Below the pieces are notes generated by a model, which saw only the letters and a list, made by a program, of their open reading frames with translations, did not search any database and had not been told where the DNA came from. The position numbers and the translations under genes are program-made. A stretch of DNA of 34,779 nucleotides from Anaerolineae bacterium (GTDB lineage: Bacteria > Chloroflexota > Anaerolineae > E26-bin7), in NCBI GenBank assembly GCA_029933115.1, contig JAOZOT010000005.1, positions 1 to 34,779 of the forward strand, written 5' to 3'. Positions 1-6,954 of the stretch are shown here, in pieces. The first letter of the stretch is position 1. Every line of letters starts with the position of its first letter.

Positions 1-55
1 CTCAGACCGCAAGCCTTTAACAAGTCCTGATCAGGCGGCGCCACGCCAACCGTGC
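1..55. repeat. terminal direct repeat, left copy (contig overlap)
   Basis: Bases 1-55 are identical to bases 34725-34779. The coding frame of the tail tube gene continues without interruption when the two copies are merged. This shows that the molecule closes into a circle of 34,724 bp. The repeat lies inside a gene and its length matches a common assembler k-mer, so it is most likely an assembly overlap and not a biological terminal repeat. Confidence 0.95.
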
Positions 56-275
56 CGCTACCGCTAATGTGCATCGAGAAAGAAATGCGGGCCAGAATAG
101 TGCCGACACGCGGCTTCTCGCGCTGCGTTAGTGGAACCTGGATGTTGTTGTCAAACATATCGGCTTCCAGCGGCGTTAGGTCGTAATCAAATACCTTGTG
201 GTATTTCAACGTTCCGTCAGCCGGGCCGAAAGCGACTTTCGTTAATTTCGCTACATACGGTGGGCCAAAAGCCAT
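1..275 (-). CDS. major tail (tube) protein, N-terminal part; continues at 34724
   Basis: This is the start of the tail tube gene. The rest lies at the other end of the window (34724 down to 34046), and the joined protein has about 317 residues. The N-terminus begins MAFGPPYVAKLTKVAFGP and continues into VGVAPPDQDLLKACGLSE, a pattern common in tail tube proteins of lambda-like siphoviruses. The start at 275 follows a near-perfect Shine-Dalgarno site and overlaps the upstream stop codon (TAATG). The tube protein would polymerise around the tape measure protein to form the tail shaft. Its place between the head-completion genes and the tail chaperone genes is the standard order. The family call rests on this position and the N-terminal pattern. 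Confidence 0.8.
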   Translation of the reverse strand, partial: MAFGPPYVAKLTKVAFGPADGTLKYHKVFDYDLTPLEADMFDNNIQVPLTQREKPRVGTILARISFSMHISGSGTVGVAPPDQDLLKACGL

Positions 276-430
276 TATTTATCACCTCCTTTAGTTTTTT
301 GGGTATTGGCTTTTTGGGATACCGGCGGCTTGTAGCCAGTCATCCGATACCACGCCTCTTTCTCGCGTTCGGTTTTCCTGGCCCACTTCCGGGGGTCAAA
401 ACCCTCGGGGCAGGGATATTTTGTTTTCAT
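275..430 (-). CDS. small conserved-position protein upstream of tail tube gene (51 aa)
   Basis: This 51-residue ORF starts at 430 behind GAGGTGAAACG and stops with TAA overlapping the ATG of the tail tube gene. The product is basic and hydrophilic (MKTKYPCPEGFDPRKWAR at the N-terminus), with one Cys and no membrane segment. Its last codons carry the Shine-Dalgarno site of the tail tube gene, so translation of the two is probably coupled. Function is unknown. A small protein between the tail terminator and tube genes could be structural or only translational glue. Confidence 0.7.
   Translation of the reverse strand: MKTKYPCPEGFDPRKWARKTEREKEAWYRMTGYKPPVSQKANTQKTKGGDK
281..292 (-). promoter_or_regulatory. 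full-consensus Shine-Dalgarno site of the tail tube gene
   Basis: The leftward strand reads AAAGGAGGTGAT, complementary to about 12 bases of the usual 16S rRNA 3' end, with roughly 9 bases from GGAGG to the ATG at 275. It lies inside the last codons of the preceding small gene. It is among the strongest ribosome sites in the window, fitting a protein needed in many copies. Confidence 0.8.
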
Positions 431-442
431 CGTTTCACCTCG

Positions 443-859
443 TTAGAATTCACGTTCATATGTTATTTCGACGTGGCAGTCAAAATACATGTAGTTCGCC
501 GTCTCCCACGTCACCGGCGGCTCTTTCCTTTTCACCTCAGCGCATATGCAGGTATTGTTCAGTTGCGGATCACTGGCCAAACTATCGGCAATATCCTCCC
601 AGATGTCATACAGGGCGTCCTCGCCGTCTTTCGCTTTCTGAATAATGCGCACGGCAACAAGCTCCACGACGAGATTGGTGCTCGTTATATAATGGCGAAT
701 TTCAGCGGGGCCGGATTTGATGAATGCACAGGGGAAATCGCTTTCGGGCAATTTGCCGATGTCAACTTCTTTATAGCTCACCAATTTCAATGATGTGCAA
801 TCATTATCAAGCTGTGCAGCGAGCGCGGCAAGGATTGTTTTCAAGCTTTGACTAGCCAT
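443..859 (-). CDS. putative tail terminator / tail completion protein (138 aa)
   Basis: The length (138 aa) and the position between the HK97 gp10-like gene and the tail tube gene are those of tail terminator proteins (lambda gpU / HK97 gp10-neighbour class). That protein caps the tail tube and joins it to the head connector. The sequence has an N-terminal helix (SLKTILAALAAQL) followed by beta-rich stretches with VVELVAVRII and NYMYFDCHVEITYE, fitting the alpha/beta fold of that class. It starts at 859, overlapping the stop of the upstream gene by 8 bases, with GGAGATAG upstream. The call is by synteny plus fold-like pattern and not by a diagnostic motif. Confidence 0.6.
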   Translation of the reverse strand: MASQSLKTILAALAAQLDNDCTSLKLVSYKEVDIGKLPESDFPCAFIKSGPAEIRHYITSTNLVVELVAVRIIQKAKDGEDALYDIWEDIADSLASDPQLNNTCICAEVKRKEPPVTWETANYMYFDCHVEITYEREF

Positions 860-1349
860 CGAAGCCTATCTCCTTGCGCATTTGCGCGAGCGCCTTTTCC
901 GCTTCCTTCTGTATCGGATGTCGCAGAAAGCGCTTCGGTTTTATGTAGCCGCCCGGATGATGCACGCGCCGCCTGTAAAGCGTTTCACCGCCGATAACAA
1001 ACTTCAGTCTGCCCGGCCTGCCGTCACGCCCGATACGTCCCGGCTTGGCGCTGATGCCGTGCGGCGGGATATGGCCGCCATATTCCTGAATGGCAGCGTA
1101 TTCCTTATCGCTGCTCAGGCCAATTGTCCACGCGCTTGCTCCCGTGCGCTGCGAGACGGGCGAAATTGAATTGCGCAAATTGCCCGTGCGCACTTTCATC
1201 ACCTTCGGGAAGAATGCGGTTGCTTCCGCGCGGAACTTAAATGGCAATTCCGCTACCTGTTTGGCTATAGCCCTTTTTGCGCTTTTGCCGACGCCCTTCA
1301 CCAGCGCATTTAAATCATGCCCCAGTTTATCAAGCGTGGTGACGCTCAT
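852..1349 (-). CDS. HK97 gp10-like head-tail / minor tail protein (165 aa)
   Basis: The sequence follows the HK97 gp10-like pattern: an N-terminal helical part rich in Lys/Ala, then VRTGNLRNSISP (about 53-64), a central YAAIQEYGGHI (about 84-94), and a C-terminal PKRFLRHPIQKEAEKALAQM. The RTGNLRxS and EYGG elements are hallmarks of this family, which takes part in neck or tail completion. The start at 1349 overlaps the upstream stop (ATGA). It sits between the head-tail connector and the putative tail terminator, which is standard head-completion order. Acts in virion assembly in the cytoplasm. Confidence 0.85.
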   Translation of the reverse strand: MSVTTLDKLGHDLNALVKGVGKSAKRAIAKQVAELPFKFRAEATAFFPKVMKVRTGNLRNSISPVSQRTGASAWTIGLSSDKEYAAIQEYGGHIPPHGISAKPGRIGRDGRPGRLKFVIGGETLYRRRVHHPGGYIKPKRFLRHPIQKEAEKALAQMRKEIGFDG

Positions 1350-1999
1350 ATTACCAGCCTCCGGTAGCCGTTCAGCACACGCTCAACATCAGCAGGGATA
1401 CCACTTATGTATTTGTCGATAACGATAGTTTCGCCGACAAGCGTTTTTGAGCTAAGTCCGAGAAGGCCCTGGCTTTTGCGCCAACCGTTGAACGCAAGCA
1501 CTACAAGCTGGGCGACGGCGTATTCAAGGTCGCGCGGCGCGTCAAATGTTTTCCCTGCCCCAGGGTCGGGATATGCTGCGTCGACCCAGTTGCTGCAATC
1601 ATATCCGGAAGTGTAGACAACCTTGATATTATTTTCAGTGCCGGCATACCAGTTCGGCCAGGTCGCGTTCCCTTCCTGTCCGAGCTTGGGATAATGGATG
1701 TAGCGATCTTCAAACTCCTCGTAATAATCGCTGCTTTCAGTATCGTAGCTATCGTCCCCGTCCCAGATGGCGACTGAACTTATCGCTGTTACCGGCCATT
1801 CCCTAAGCCACAGCTTGTTGCTGCCATTGCCAGTATAGTATTCCGTCCGCTCAACCGATTCAAGCGTGCGGTCGCAGTAGGTCTGAACCCAGTCAGTAAC
1901 GGCCAGCGCAAGCGCCTTCAGGTCGTCGTCGTAATCGGCGCTGTCTTCGTTAAGCAGCGCTTTGATTAGCGCAAGTCTTGCAATTGCCGTTGTCGCCAT
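1346..1999 (-). CDS. head-tail connector / adaptor protein (217 aa)
   Basis: This resembles the phage head-tail connector (HK97 gp6-like, DNA packaging) group. The N-terminal helix is followed by DDDLKALALAVTDWVQTYCDRT, then a beta section with EYYTGNGSNKLWLREWPV and ITAISSV-like strands, and a C-terminal helical part (PRDLEYAVAQLVVLAFNGWR). At 217 aa it is longer than the minimal gp6 domain of about 100 aa, as in many connectors with an inserted beta region. The start at 1999 is preceded by GGAGCAATAAAA. The protein would bind under the portal and close the head after packaging. Position before the gp10-like gene supports this. Confidence 0.75.
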   Translation of the reverse strand: MATTAIARLALIKALLNEDSADYDDDLKALALAVTDWVQTYCDRTLESVERTEYYTGNGSNKLWLREWPVTAISSVAIWDGDDSYDTESSDYYEEFEDRYIHYPKLGQEGNATWPNWYAGTENNIKVVYTSGYDCSNWVDAAYPDPGAGKTFDAPRDLEYAVAQLVVLAFNGWRKSQGLLGLSSKTLVGETIVIDKYISGIPADVERVLNGYRRLVI

Positions 2000-2020
2000 T
2001 TTTATTGCTCCGTTTATCCC

Positions 2021-2049
2021 GGGGGCGGACGCCGGAACCGCCCGCCCCC
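2021..2049 (-). terminator. GC-rich intergenic hairpin between head genes
   Basis: GGGGGCGG (2021-2028) pairs perfectly with CCGCCCCC (2042-2049) around a 13-base loop, in the 57-bp gap between the genes at 2057 and 1999. There is no T-run after it on the leftward strand. It could be a weak terminator, an mRNA-stability element or a processing site that sets the ratio of capsid to connector mRNA. A related hairpin lies at 18199-18238. Confidence 0.45.
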
Positions 2050-2056
2050 TAAAGCA

Positions 2057-2248
2057 CTATCGCCCGTCGCGGTTAGCCAGCTTGTTTTCGTCGCCCGCTT
2101 CTTCGTGCGTCTTAACGCTGTGCGGATCGCGCGCCATGTCTTGCACGGCCACTTTCCGCTCGATTAACCTGCGGGCCTCATGCGCGGGGAACTCCGCCCT
2201 GTCGCCAGGGGTATAACGTTCCCAGGTTGTAACGAACCGCACGCGCAT
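2057..2248 (-). CDS. small head-module protein (63 aa)
   Basis: The sequence starts MRVRFVTTWERYTPGDRAEF, followed by EARRLIERKVAV. The pattern V-x-F-x(4)-x-Y-x-PGD-x-A-x-F then RLIExxVA is common in short proteins found next to HK97-type capsid genes. Such proteins are usually annotated only as hypothetical or as small head proteins. It lies directly downstream of the putative decoration protein with a 2-base gap and ahead of the connector. Function is unproven; a minor head role is inferred from position. Confidence 0.65.
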   Translation of the reverse strand: MRVRFVTTWERYTPGDRAEFPAHEARRLIERKVAVQDMARDPHSVKTHEEAGDENKLANRDGR

Positions 2249-2250
2249 GT

Positions 2251-2700
2251 TTAGCTGCCCTGAACCGTCTGACCGCTCGGCCCGTGCAGAATGCGTCCTT
2301 TCACAGCGTAAATGCCAATAATCGTTCCGCTGCTGTGCGTTCCGGTGGCGGTAACCACCACCTTGACGTAACGCTTACTGCCGCGATAGCCGAGGCAGTA
2401 AATGTTATCGTCATCGGCGGCAGCATTTACCACGCCGAACACATTAGACGTATTGCCGATAACGTCGGTATCGGCCACGTCGGTGTAAGTTCCACCGGAA
2501 GTATCGCATTCGGTCAGCTTGCAGCTCCAGTAAACCGAGCCACTAAGCGTATCGCCCGATTCACCGAAGCTCACAGCAAACGTCGCGCCCTCGTAGCCCG
2601 CAAGGTCGCAGGCATCGGAGGTCACGGTGCTTGTTGCCGTATCCGGATCGGTTAGCTGCTCAAGTAACAGCCTGTTAAATAAATCGTAACTGCACGCCAT
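2251..2700 (-). CDS. putative capsid decoration / head-associated protein (149 aa)
   Basis: This Gly/Thr/Asp-rich, beta-type protein of 149 aa lies immediately downstream of the major capsid gene, the usual place for decoration or stabilisation proteins. A run of short strands is visible (ATFAVSFGESGDTLSGSVYW, then YCLGYRGSKRYVKVVVTATG), consistent with an all-beta sandwich. AGGAGG lies upstream of the ATG at 2700, though the spacing is long. No diagnostic motif identifies the family. The decoration role is inferred from place and composition. Confidence 0.6.
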   Translation of the reverse strand: MACSYDLFNRLLLEQLTDPDTATSTVTSDACDLAGYEGATFAVSFGESGDTLSGSVYWSCKLTECDTSGGTYTDVADTDVIGNTSNVFGVVNAAADDDNIYCLGYRGSKRYVKVVVTATGTHSSGTIIGIYAVKGRILHGPSGQTVQGS

Positions 2701-2717
2701 AAGCGTAGGTGCCTCCT

Positions 2718-3878
2718 TTACACCTGAACAATCTCGAATGCATAAGGGTCAACGACCGCGCCGCCCACTCTCCACCGGAAGTAGAAGTAGACGTAGCCGT
2801 CGCCCTTATACGGGTTGCGAACCACGACGAACCTCTTGGGCTTTTCAACGATGGTGTAGCCCTGGGCGAAATCGCCGACTATCAGCGGCTTGTAGCCGTT
2901 GGTGCCGTCATCCTGCATCGTCTCCGAAGTGCGGATGCGCTTGAAGAATGAGCCTTGCTGCGTCATCACCTGGAACATTGGCGTGGAGCCAGCGTCCTGG
3001 ATGAGCACCTTATACAGAGTGCCCGAATTCACCAGCGCGACCGCATTCCCGCGATACTGCGTTTTGAGGCTCAGCAAGCCCTGGATAAAGTCTTCCCAAT
3101 CCAGGTTGTCGTTGGCCGCATCGTGGCCGGTAAGAACATCCACATCGCTGTTGGTGATAACGCCTTCAGGCTCACCATCGCCTGAGCCGTTGATGAAATC
3201 CTGCCCGCCGGTATAGGCTACTTGGATTGCGGCGCGTCGTGTAAGGAAACCCTCGATGTCGTAAGCGCTGTCCTCCAGCAGTTCCTCGGATACCCTCGAG
3301 TAGAACTTGATGCCGTGGATGTGAATGATGCGCTCGCCCACTGTGGGTTCGCTTTCCGAGCCAACGGAACCTTCACCAGCATAAGCCGCCGATGGGTCTG
3401 TCTTTTGATAGGGAACAGTGAGCGAGTTGCCGCTTACCGTTTCCTTGTTCGCCAGCCCGTAAACCGGATCGATATCAACCGCAAGCTCTATAATGCGCTT
3501 TGCCATTTGCTCCGGCACGAGCACGCCTCCGGCAGATGCGTCGGTTGTCACCATTGCCGCACGGGTTTCCGGCGGTTCGTTATCGCCATGCTTCAAGTCG
3601 GTGGTCACGCCGCGTCGCAGATAGTTTTCAAACGCGCGGCTTTCGGGATCATCGGGTTCGGTCTCCTTCACCTTCTTGAAGTAGTTGTTAACGTTGTCGA
3701 TCTCCTTGCGCAACTCGGTTTCAACCCTTTTCACCTCGTCCTTGAACGCCTCGCCAAGCCGCTTTTCCATCGCCTTCGTGTCGTCGGCGGTGGGGCGCTC
3801 GGCGATTTTAGCCTTCAGTTCCTCAATGGGCGCGGTGAACTTGGGTTCGAGTTCCTCAAGTAGTTCCTTCGTATCCAT
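2718..3878 (-). CDS. HK97-fold major capsid protein (386 aa)
   Basis: The major capsid protein builds the icosahedral head. Residues 1 to about 85 form a charged helical region (MDTKELLEELEPKFTAPIEE onward) that resembles the HK97 delta domain, a built-in scaffold removed by the prohead protease. The mature part probably starts near RAAMVTTDASAGGVLVPEQ (about 105-123). The SAGG-LVP element is typical of the mature N-terminus in this family. Downstream features such as VPYQKTD and the C-terminal FYFRWRVGGAVVDPYAF fit the HK97 fold. The start at 3878 was chosen because AGAGGT sits just upstream and the longer frame reads into the protease gene. No separate scaffold gene is present. Confidence 0.92.
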   Translation of the reverse strand: MDTKELLEELEPKFTAPIEELKAKIAERPTADDTKAMEKRLGEAFKDEVKRVETELRKEIDNVNNYFKKVKETEPDDPESRAFENYLRRGVTTDLKHGDNEPPETRAAMVTTDASAGGVLVPEQMAKRIIELAVDIDPVYGLANKETVSGNSLTVPYQKTDPSAAYAGEGSVGSESEPTVGERIIHIHGIKFYSRVSEELLEDSAYDIEGFLTRRAAIQVAYTGGQDFINGSGDGEPEGVITNSDVDVLTGHDAANDNLDWEDFIQGLLSLKTQYRGNAVALVNSGTLYKVLIQDAGSTPMFQVMTQQGSFFKRIRTSETMQDDGTNGYKPLIVGDFAQGYTIVEKPKRFVVVRNPYKGDGYVYFYFRWRVGGAVVDPYAFEIVQV

Positions 3879-3912
3879 AGTTACCTCTGTTGTTTGGGAT
3901 TTGGCCAACCGT

Positions 3913-4902
3913 TCAGGCTCTAATCCTCCTTGTGAAATCATCAAGGAACTTGCTAACGGAGTGGATGTCCGCCTCCGTGATTCCGGTCGCGTCTTCCGCT
4001 TCGGCAGCTGCGCTGGCAAGTAGCGAATCGCCGCCTTGCAAATCGCAAGTCAACCCAAGCAGAAGTGCTATTTTCTCGTCTATGATCAAGCTATCCGGTA
4101 TGTAGATATTGTCATCGCTGCGTTTAGCATCGGGATGTTCTTTGAGCCAGCTTTTCGCTTTGGCCAAAGTCCAATCATCCTCTTTGGGGAACAGCAGCGC
4201 TTGAATTAGCCATTTGTCTTCCCCTTTCAGTTTGCCGTAAGTGGCCATAACGCGCGGCTTCTTTTTTACGAGCACGATGGTGCGTATCTTCTCAAACTGC
4301 TCAGGGTCGCGCACGCGATAACGAATATAATCATCAGTCTCGTCCCAGCCGGGTCGCGTTTCGAAGCCGTGAAGCGTGAACGGCTCCATTGTGAGCCAAC
4401 TATTGCGCGTTTCCGTTATGTCCGCTTTCGGATTGGCCGCGAAGCCCGGCGGGATTGTTGAATGTTCGCCCATTGCGACTTCGGTCAGTTCGGTCAAGTC
4501 CTCTTTCTTATCGTAAGTCCATTTCACCGGCCAGAAGCCGATAGAAAGCTGCGCGTCGCGGCCCAGCGCCGCCGTATGCTTTATTAGCGCGTATTCCTGT
4601 GCAGCTTCCGGCACGTCGTTGATAAGTAATTCACTTTCAACGAACAGCCCTTTCTTGTCCTCCTCAGCGTGCCTGTTGTTACCGAGCCACTTCTTCGGAT
4701 CGTGATATTTATATACCGGCCACACGCCCTTCAGGTGTTTCACCGTCTGCTTAAATGCGCCGGGCTTCACAATTTCGCGGTAGGCTTCTACGAGCACATT
4801 GAAGACGCTTGCGTAGCCGCGAATAACGCCCACATCACCCTCAACGTCAGCGCCCCGTATATCAAGCGCGCAGGTCAAATATCTTTTATCTCGTTTTCTC
4901 AT
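3913..4902 (-). CDS. HK97-type prohead protease with C-terminal extension (329 aa)
   Basis: This serine protease (family U35/HK97 gp4 type) would cleave the delta domain of the capsid protein during maturation. The N-terminal domain shows VIRGYASVFN (about 27-36), the catalytic His in KYHDP (His67) and the catalytic Ser in AQLSIGF (Ser120). A C-terminal extension from about residue 200 contains LFPKEDDWTLAKAKSWLKEH, a small domain often fused to phage proteases of this type. The start at 4902 overlaps the portal stop codon (ATGA) and has GGAGG upstream; the longer frame into the portal gene is antisense to selection on that gene and was rejected. At 329 aa it is longer than HK97 gp4 (225 aa). 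Confidence 0.9.
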   Translation of the reverse strand: MRKRDKRYLTCALDIRGADVEGDVGVIRGYASVFNVLVEAYREIVKPGAFKQTVKHLKGVWPVYKYHDPKKWLGNNRHAEEDKKGLFVESELLINDVPEAAQEYALIKHTAALGRDAQLSIGFWPVKWTYDKKEDLTELTEVAMGEHSTIPPGFAANPKADITETRNSWLTMEPFTLHGFETRPGWDETDDYIRYRVRDPEQFEKIRTIVLVKKKPRVMATYGKLKGEDKWLIQALLFPKEDDWTLAKAKSWLKEHPDAKRSDDNIYIPDSLIIDEKIALLLGLTCDLQGGDSLLASAAAEAEDATGITEADIHSVSKFLDDFTRRIRA

Positions 4903-6953
4903 ACAGCCTCCGATTCTTTGAATAGCGGCGCGGTGTTGCAGCGGCAGTTGATGTCCTCGGCGGGGTCGCCGGTCTGTCCGGGGCATTGCCCGCCGTTGCT
5001 GAATGTCTCGTTTATTCCGACCACTTCCCCGTCCATTGCCTGATGTGTTTCGCGCACATCCGCGTCCCGTGCAGTTATCCATTCCTTGAGTGGCACGCCG
5101 CCCTGTTTGTAGCCTTCAATCTGCGCGTAGTTTACCGTGCGCCCCGTTTCCGTGCGGCTGATGGCGATGCTGCGTCCCCGGCTAATATTCGCGCCCCAGC
5201 TTGAATACAATTCCTCGATACGGGCGCGAAGCTTGTCTGCTCCTTCGCCTTCGGCCATACCCTCTTCCAGCACTGCTTTGATTTTCTTGCCGGTATAATC
5301 GTTGATTAAGCGCGAGCGTTCAGCAATGTCGGCGGCGAGCCATTCTTTTATATCAGGCCGTTCAACGTCAAACAAAATGTCCGAGCCGATTTCATCAAGC
5401 GCATCCTGGCCGAACTCCATTGTCATGCTCACATAAATGCCGTGCATTTCCTCGGCGTAGTGCGCGTTCTCCTCGGGGCCGAATATATTGCCAGCAATAT
5501 CACGCTTGCTGGCGCCGACCCACGTGCCGATATTTTCAAGCACGCGCGCCTTTTGCCCTTTCCAGAAGCGTCGCAAATCGCGCTCAAACAAGCCTTCGTA
5601 AATGCGGCGCGTGCGGTCGTAGCGCTTGTATTTTCGCAACCGCGCTTCCTCTGTGCGATAAAGCGAATGCTCGGAAACATAATCAAGCACGTCACCGTGT
5701 TGTTGCCTGGCGTTCACGCCCAGAATGCGTATCTTGCCGCGCGCGCTTTCCTCGGGTTTGTTTTCCGGTAAGCTGCCGAAGGGGATTTGATTGAAGCCGA
5801 CAAGAATCACATCGCCGCCTTCCACGTCTTCAAGCCCCACCTCCTGGCGGCGCTCGTTTACGGTCAGCCACCAGGCGGTATTCAGTCGGTTCACCTTTTC
5901 ATTCAGGTCAGGTCGCAATGCATCTACATGCTCGGTATTGATTGCCAGCCGAATACTCTTTTCATATTTGGGGAGTAACCAGGCATTCATCTCCTGGCTG
6001 AAATGATTCGCAAGTGGTAGGACAGTTTCGTGATAAAAGGCCTTGCGCGCCTCACGATAATTGCTGTAAGTGCTGTTGGCCATATCGCCCAGAAGCTGTG
6101 AGGGAACGCCCAGCACGGCGCATATCTCGCGCATCATGTCGCGTTTGCCCTCAAGCCAATCAAGGTCTTTGGCGTTCAAGCCGAATTCCCTGAAGTCGCC
6201 AAGCTCACCTGGCAAAACTTTTATCTTGCCCGCATTCTTGGGGCCGCCAAGCTCGCGCTCGTATTTCTCCTGCGCTTTTATCAAGTCAATGTGACCCGGC
6301 AGCGCGTTCTTAAGCGTAAGCAGAATCGACGTGCGTCCCATATTATCAAGCAGGCTTTTGTTCCACTGCACGGCGGAATTGAAAGCCAGAATTATCGGCT
6401 TGGCAGCGGTAACAGGCGAAAAGCCCTGCAACTTGCTTCGCGGATTCGGGAACGCTATGTGCCGCATCTCATCGGATTGGATTGGCTCTGCCCTGTTTGT
6501 GATTTTGTAATAATGCTCCAATCCAATCTGAACTAATTCCACGTTATCCGGATTGACAAGCTCCATCATCGGGCTTGCGCTTGGGCGCCCGCCTGCCCCA
6601 CTTGGCAGGTGTATGAAACTGATTCCCGCCAGGTATATATGCGCCACCCATTGCTGAAGAAATTCGCTGAACGATTGCAAGTTGTTGGGGCGCGTGAATA
6701 ATTGGTGCAGCGGCTCACCCGGCTCAACCACTTCATCGTCTTTGACGAATACGAAATCAATTCCGCTTATCGCGTTCGCGATTTCGTTTATGCAGGCGTA
6801 AACAATCGGGTTGGACGAATACGCTTTAGTGTAAGCGGTATGAAAATCCCACGGCGTGCTATCGCCTTCTTTCAGCCCAAGAAATTCCAGCAGGCTTGAG
6901 CTGAGTGCCCTTACTTGTGGTGCTCGCCGTATGTCGAATCCGAATATTCTCAT
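4899..6953 (-). CDS. portal protein fused to MuF / SPP1 gp7-type minor head protein (684 aa)
   Basis: Residues 1 to about 400 are an HK97-family portal: YSSNPIVYACINEIANAISG near 50, a VLGVPSQLLGD motif, and SNYREARKAFYHETVLPL. The portal is the dodecameric DNA-entry vertex. After a linker, residues of roughly 460-684 form a MuF/SPP1 gp7 minor head domain. It shows RTETGRTVNYAQIEGYKQ, EWITARDADVRETHQAMDG and a Cys-bearing C-terminus with INCRC. These two functions are usually separate adjacent genes; here they are one polypeptide with no internal stop. The start at 6953 lies one base after the terminase stop. The gene is followed by the protease gene with a 4-base overlap. Confidence 0.92.
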   Translation of the reverse strand: MRIFGFDIRRAPQVRALSSSLLEFLGLKEGDSTPWDFHTAYTKAYSSNPIVYACINEIANAISGIDFVFVKDDEVVEPGEPLHQLFTRPNNLQSFSEFLQQWVAHIYLAGISFIHLPSGAGGRPSASPMMELVNPDNVELVQIGLEHYYKITNRAEPIQSDEMRHIAFPNPRSKLQGFSPVTAAKPIILAFNSAVQWNKSLLDNMGRTSILLTLKNALPGHIDLIKAQEKYERELGGPKNAGKIKVLPGELGDFREFGLNAKDLDWLEGKRDMMREICAVLGVPSQLLGDMANSTYSNYREARKAFYHETVLPLANHFSQEMNAWLLPKYEKSIRLAINTEHVDALRPDLNEKVNRLNTAWWLTVNERRQEVGLEDVEGGDVILVGFNQIPFGSLPENKPEESARGKIRILGVNARQQHGDVLDYVSEHSLYRTEEARLRKYKRYDRTRRIYEGLFERDLRRFWKGQKARVLENIGTWVGASKRDIAGNIFGPEENAHYAEEMHGIYVSMTMEFGQDALDEIGSDILFDVERPDIKEWLAADIAERSRLINDYTGKKIKAVLEEGMAEGEGADKLRARIEELYSSWGANISRGRSIAISRTETGRTVNYAQIEGYKQGGVPLKEWITARDADVRETHQAMDGEVVGINETFSNGGQCPGQTGDPAEDINCRCNTAPLFKESEAV

Positions 6954-6954
6954 T

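Noticed and set aside
131..793. Plus-strand open frame of 220 codons over the tail tube and tail terminator genes
   Set aside because: Antisense to tightly packed leftward genes with good starts; no support of its own.
3913..5082. Longer protease gene starting at 5082 inside the portal gene
   Set aside because: The extra 60 residues are Arg/Gly-rich and out of frame with portal coding; the start at 4902 has a ribosome site and ATGA overlap.
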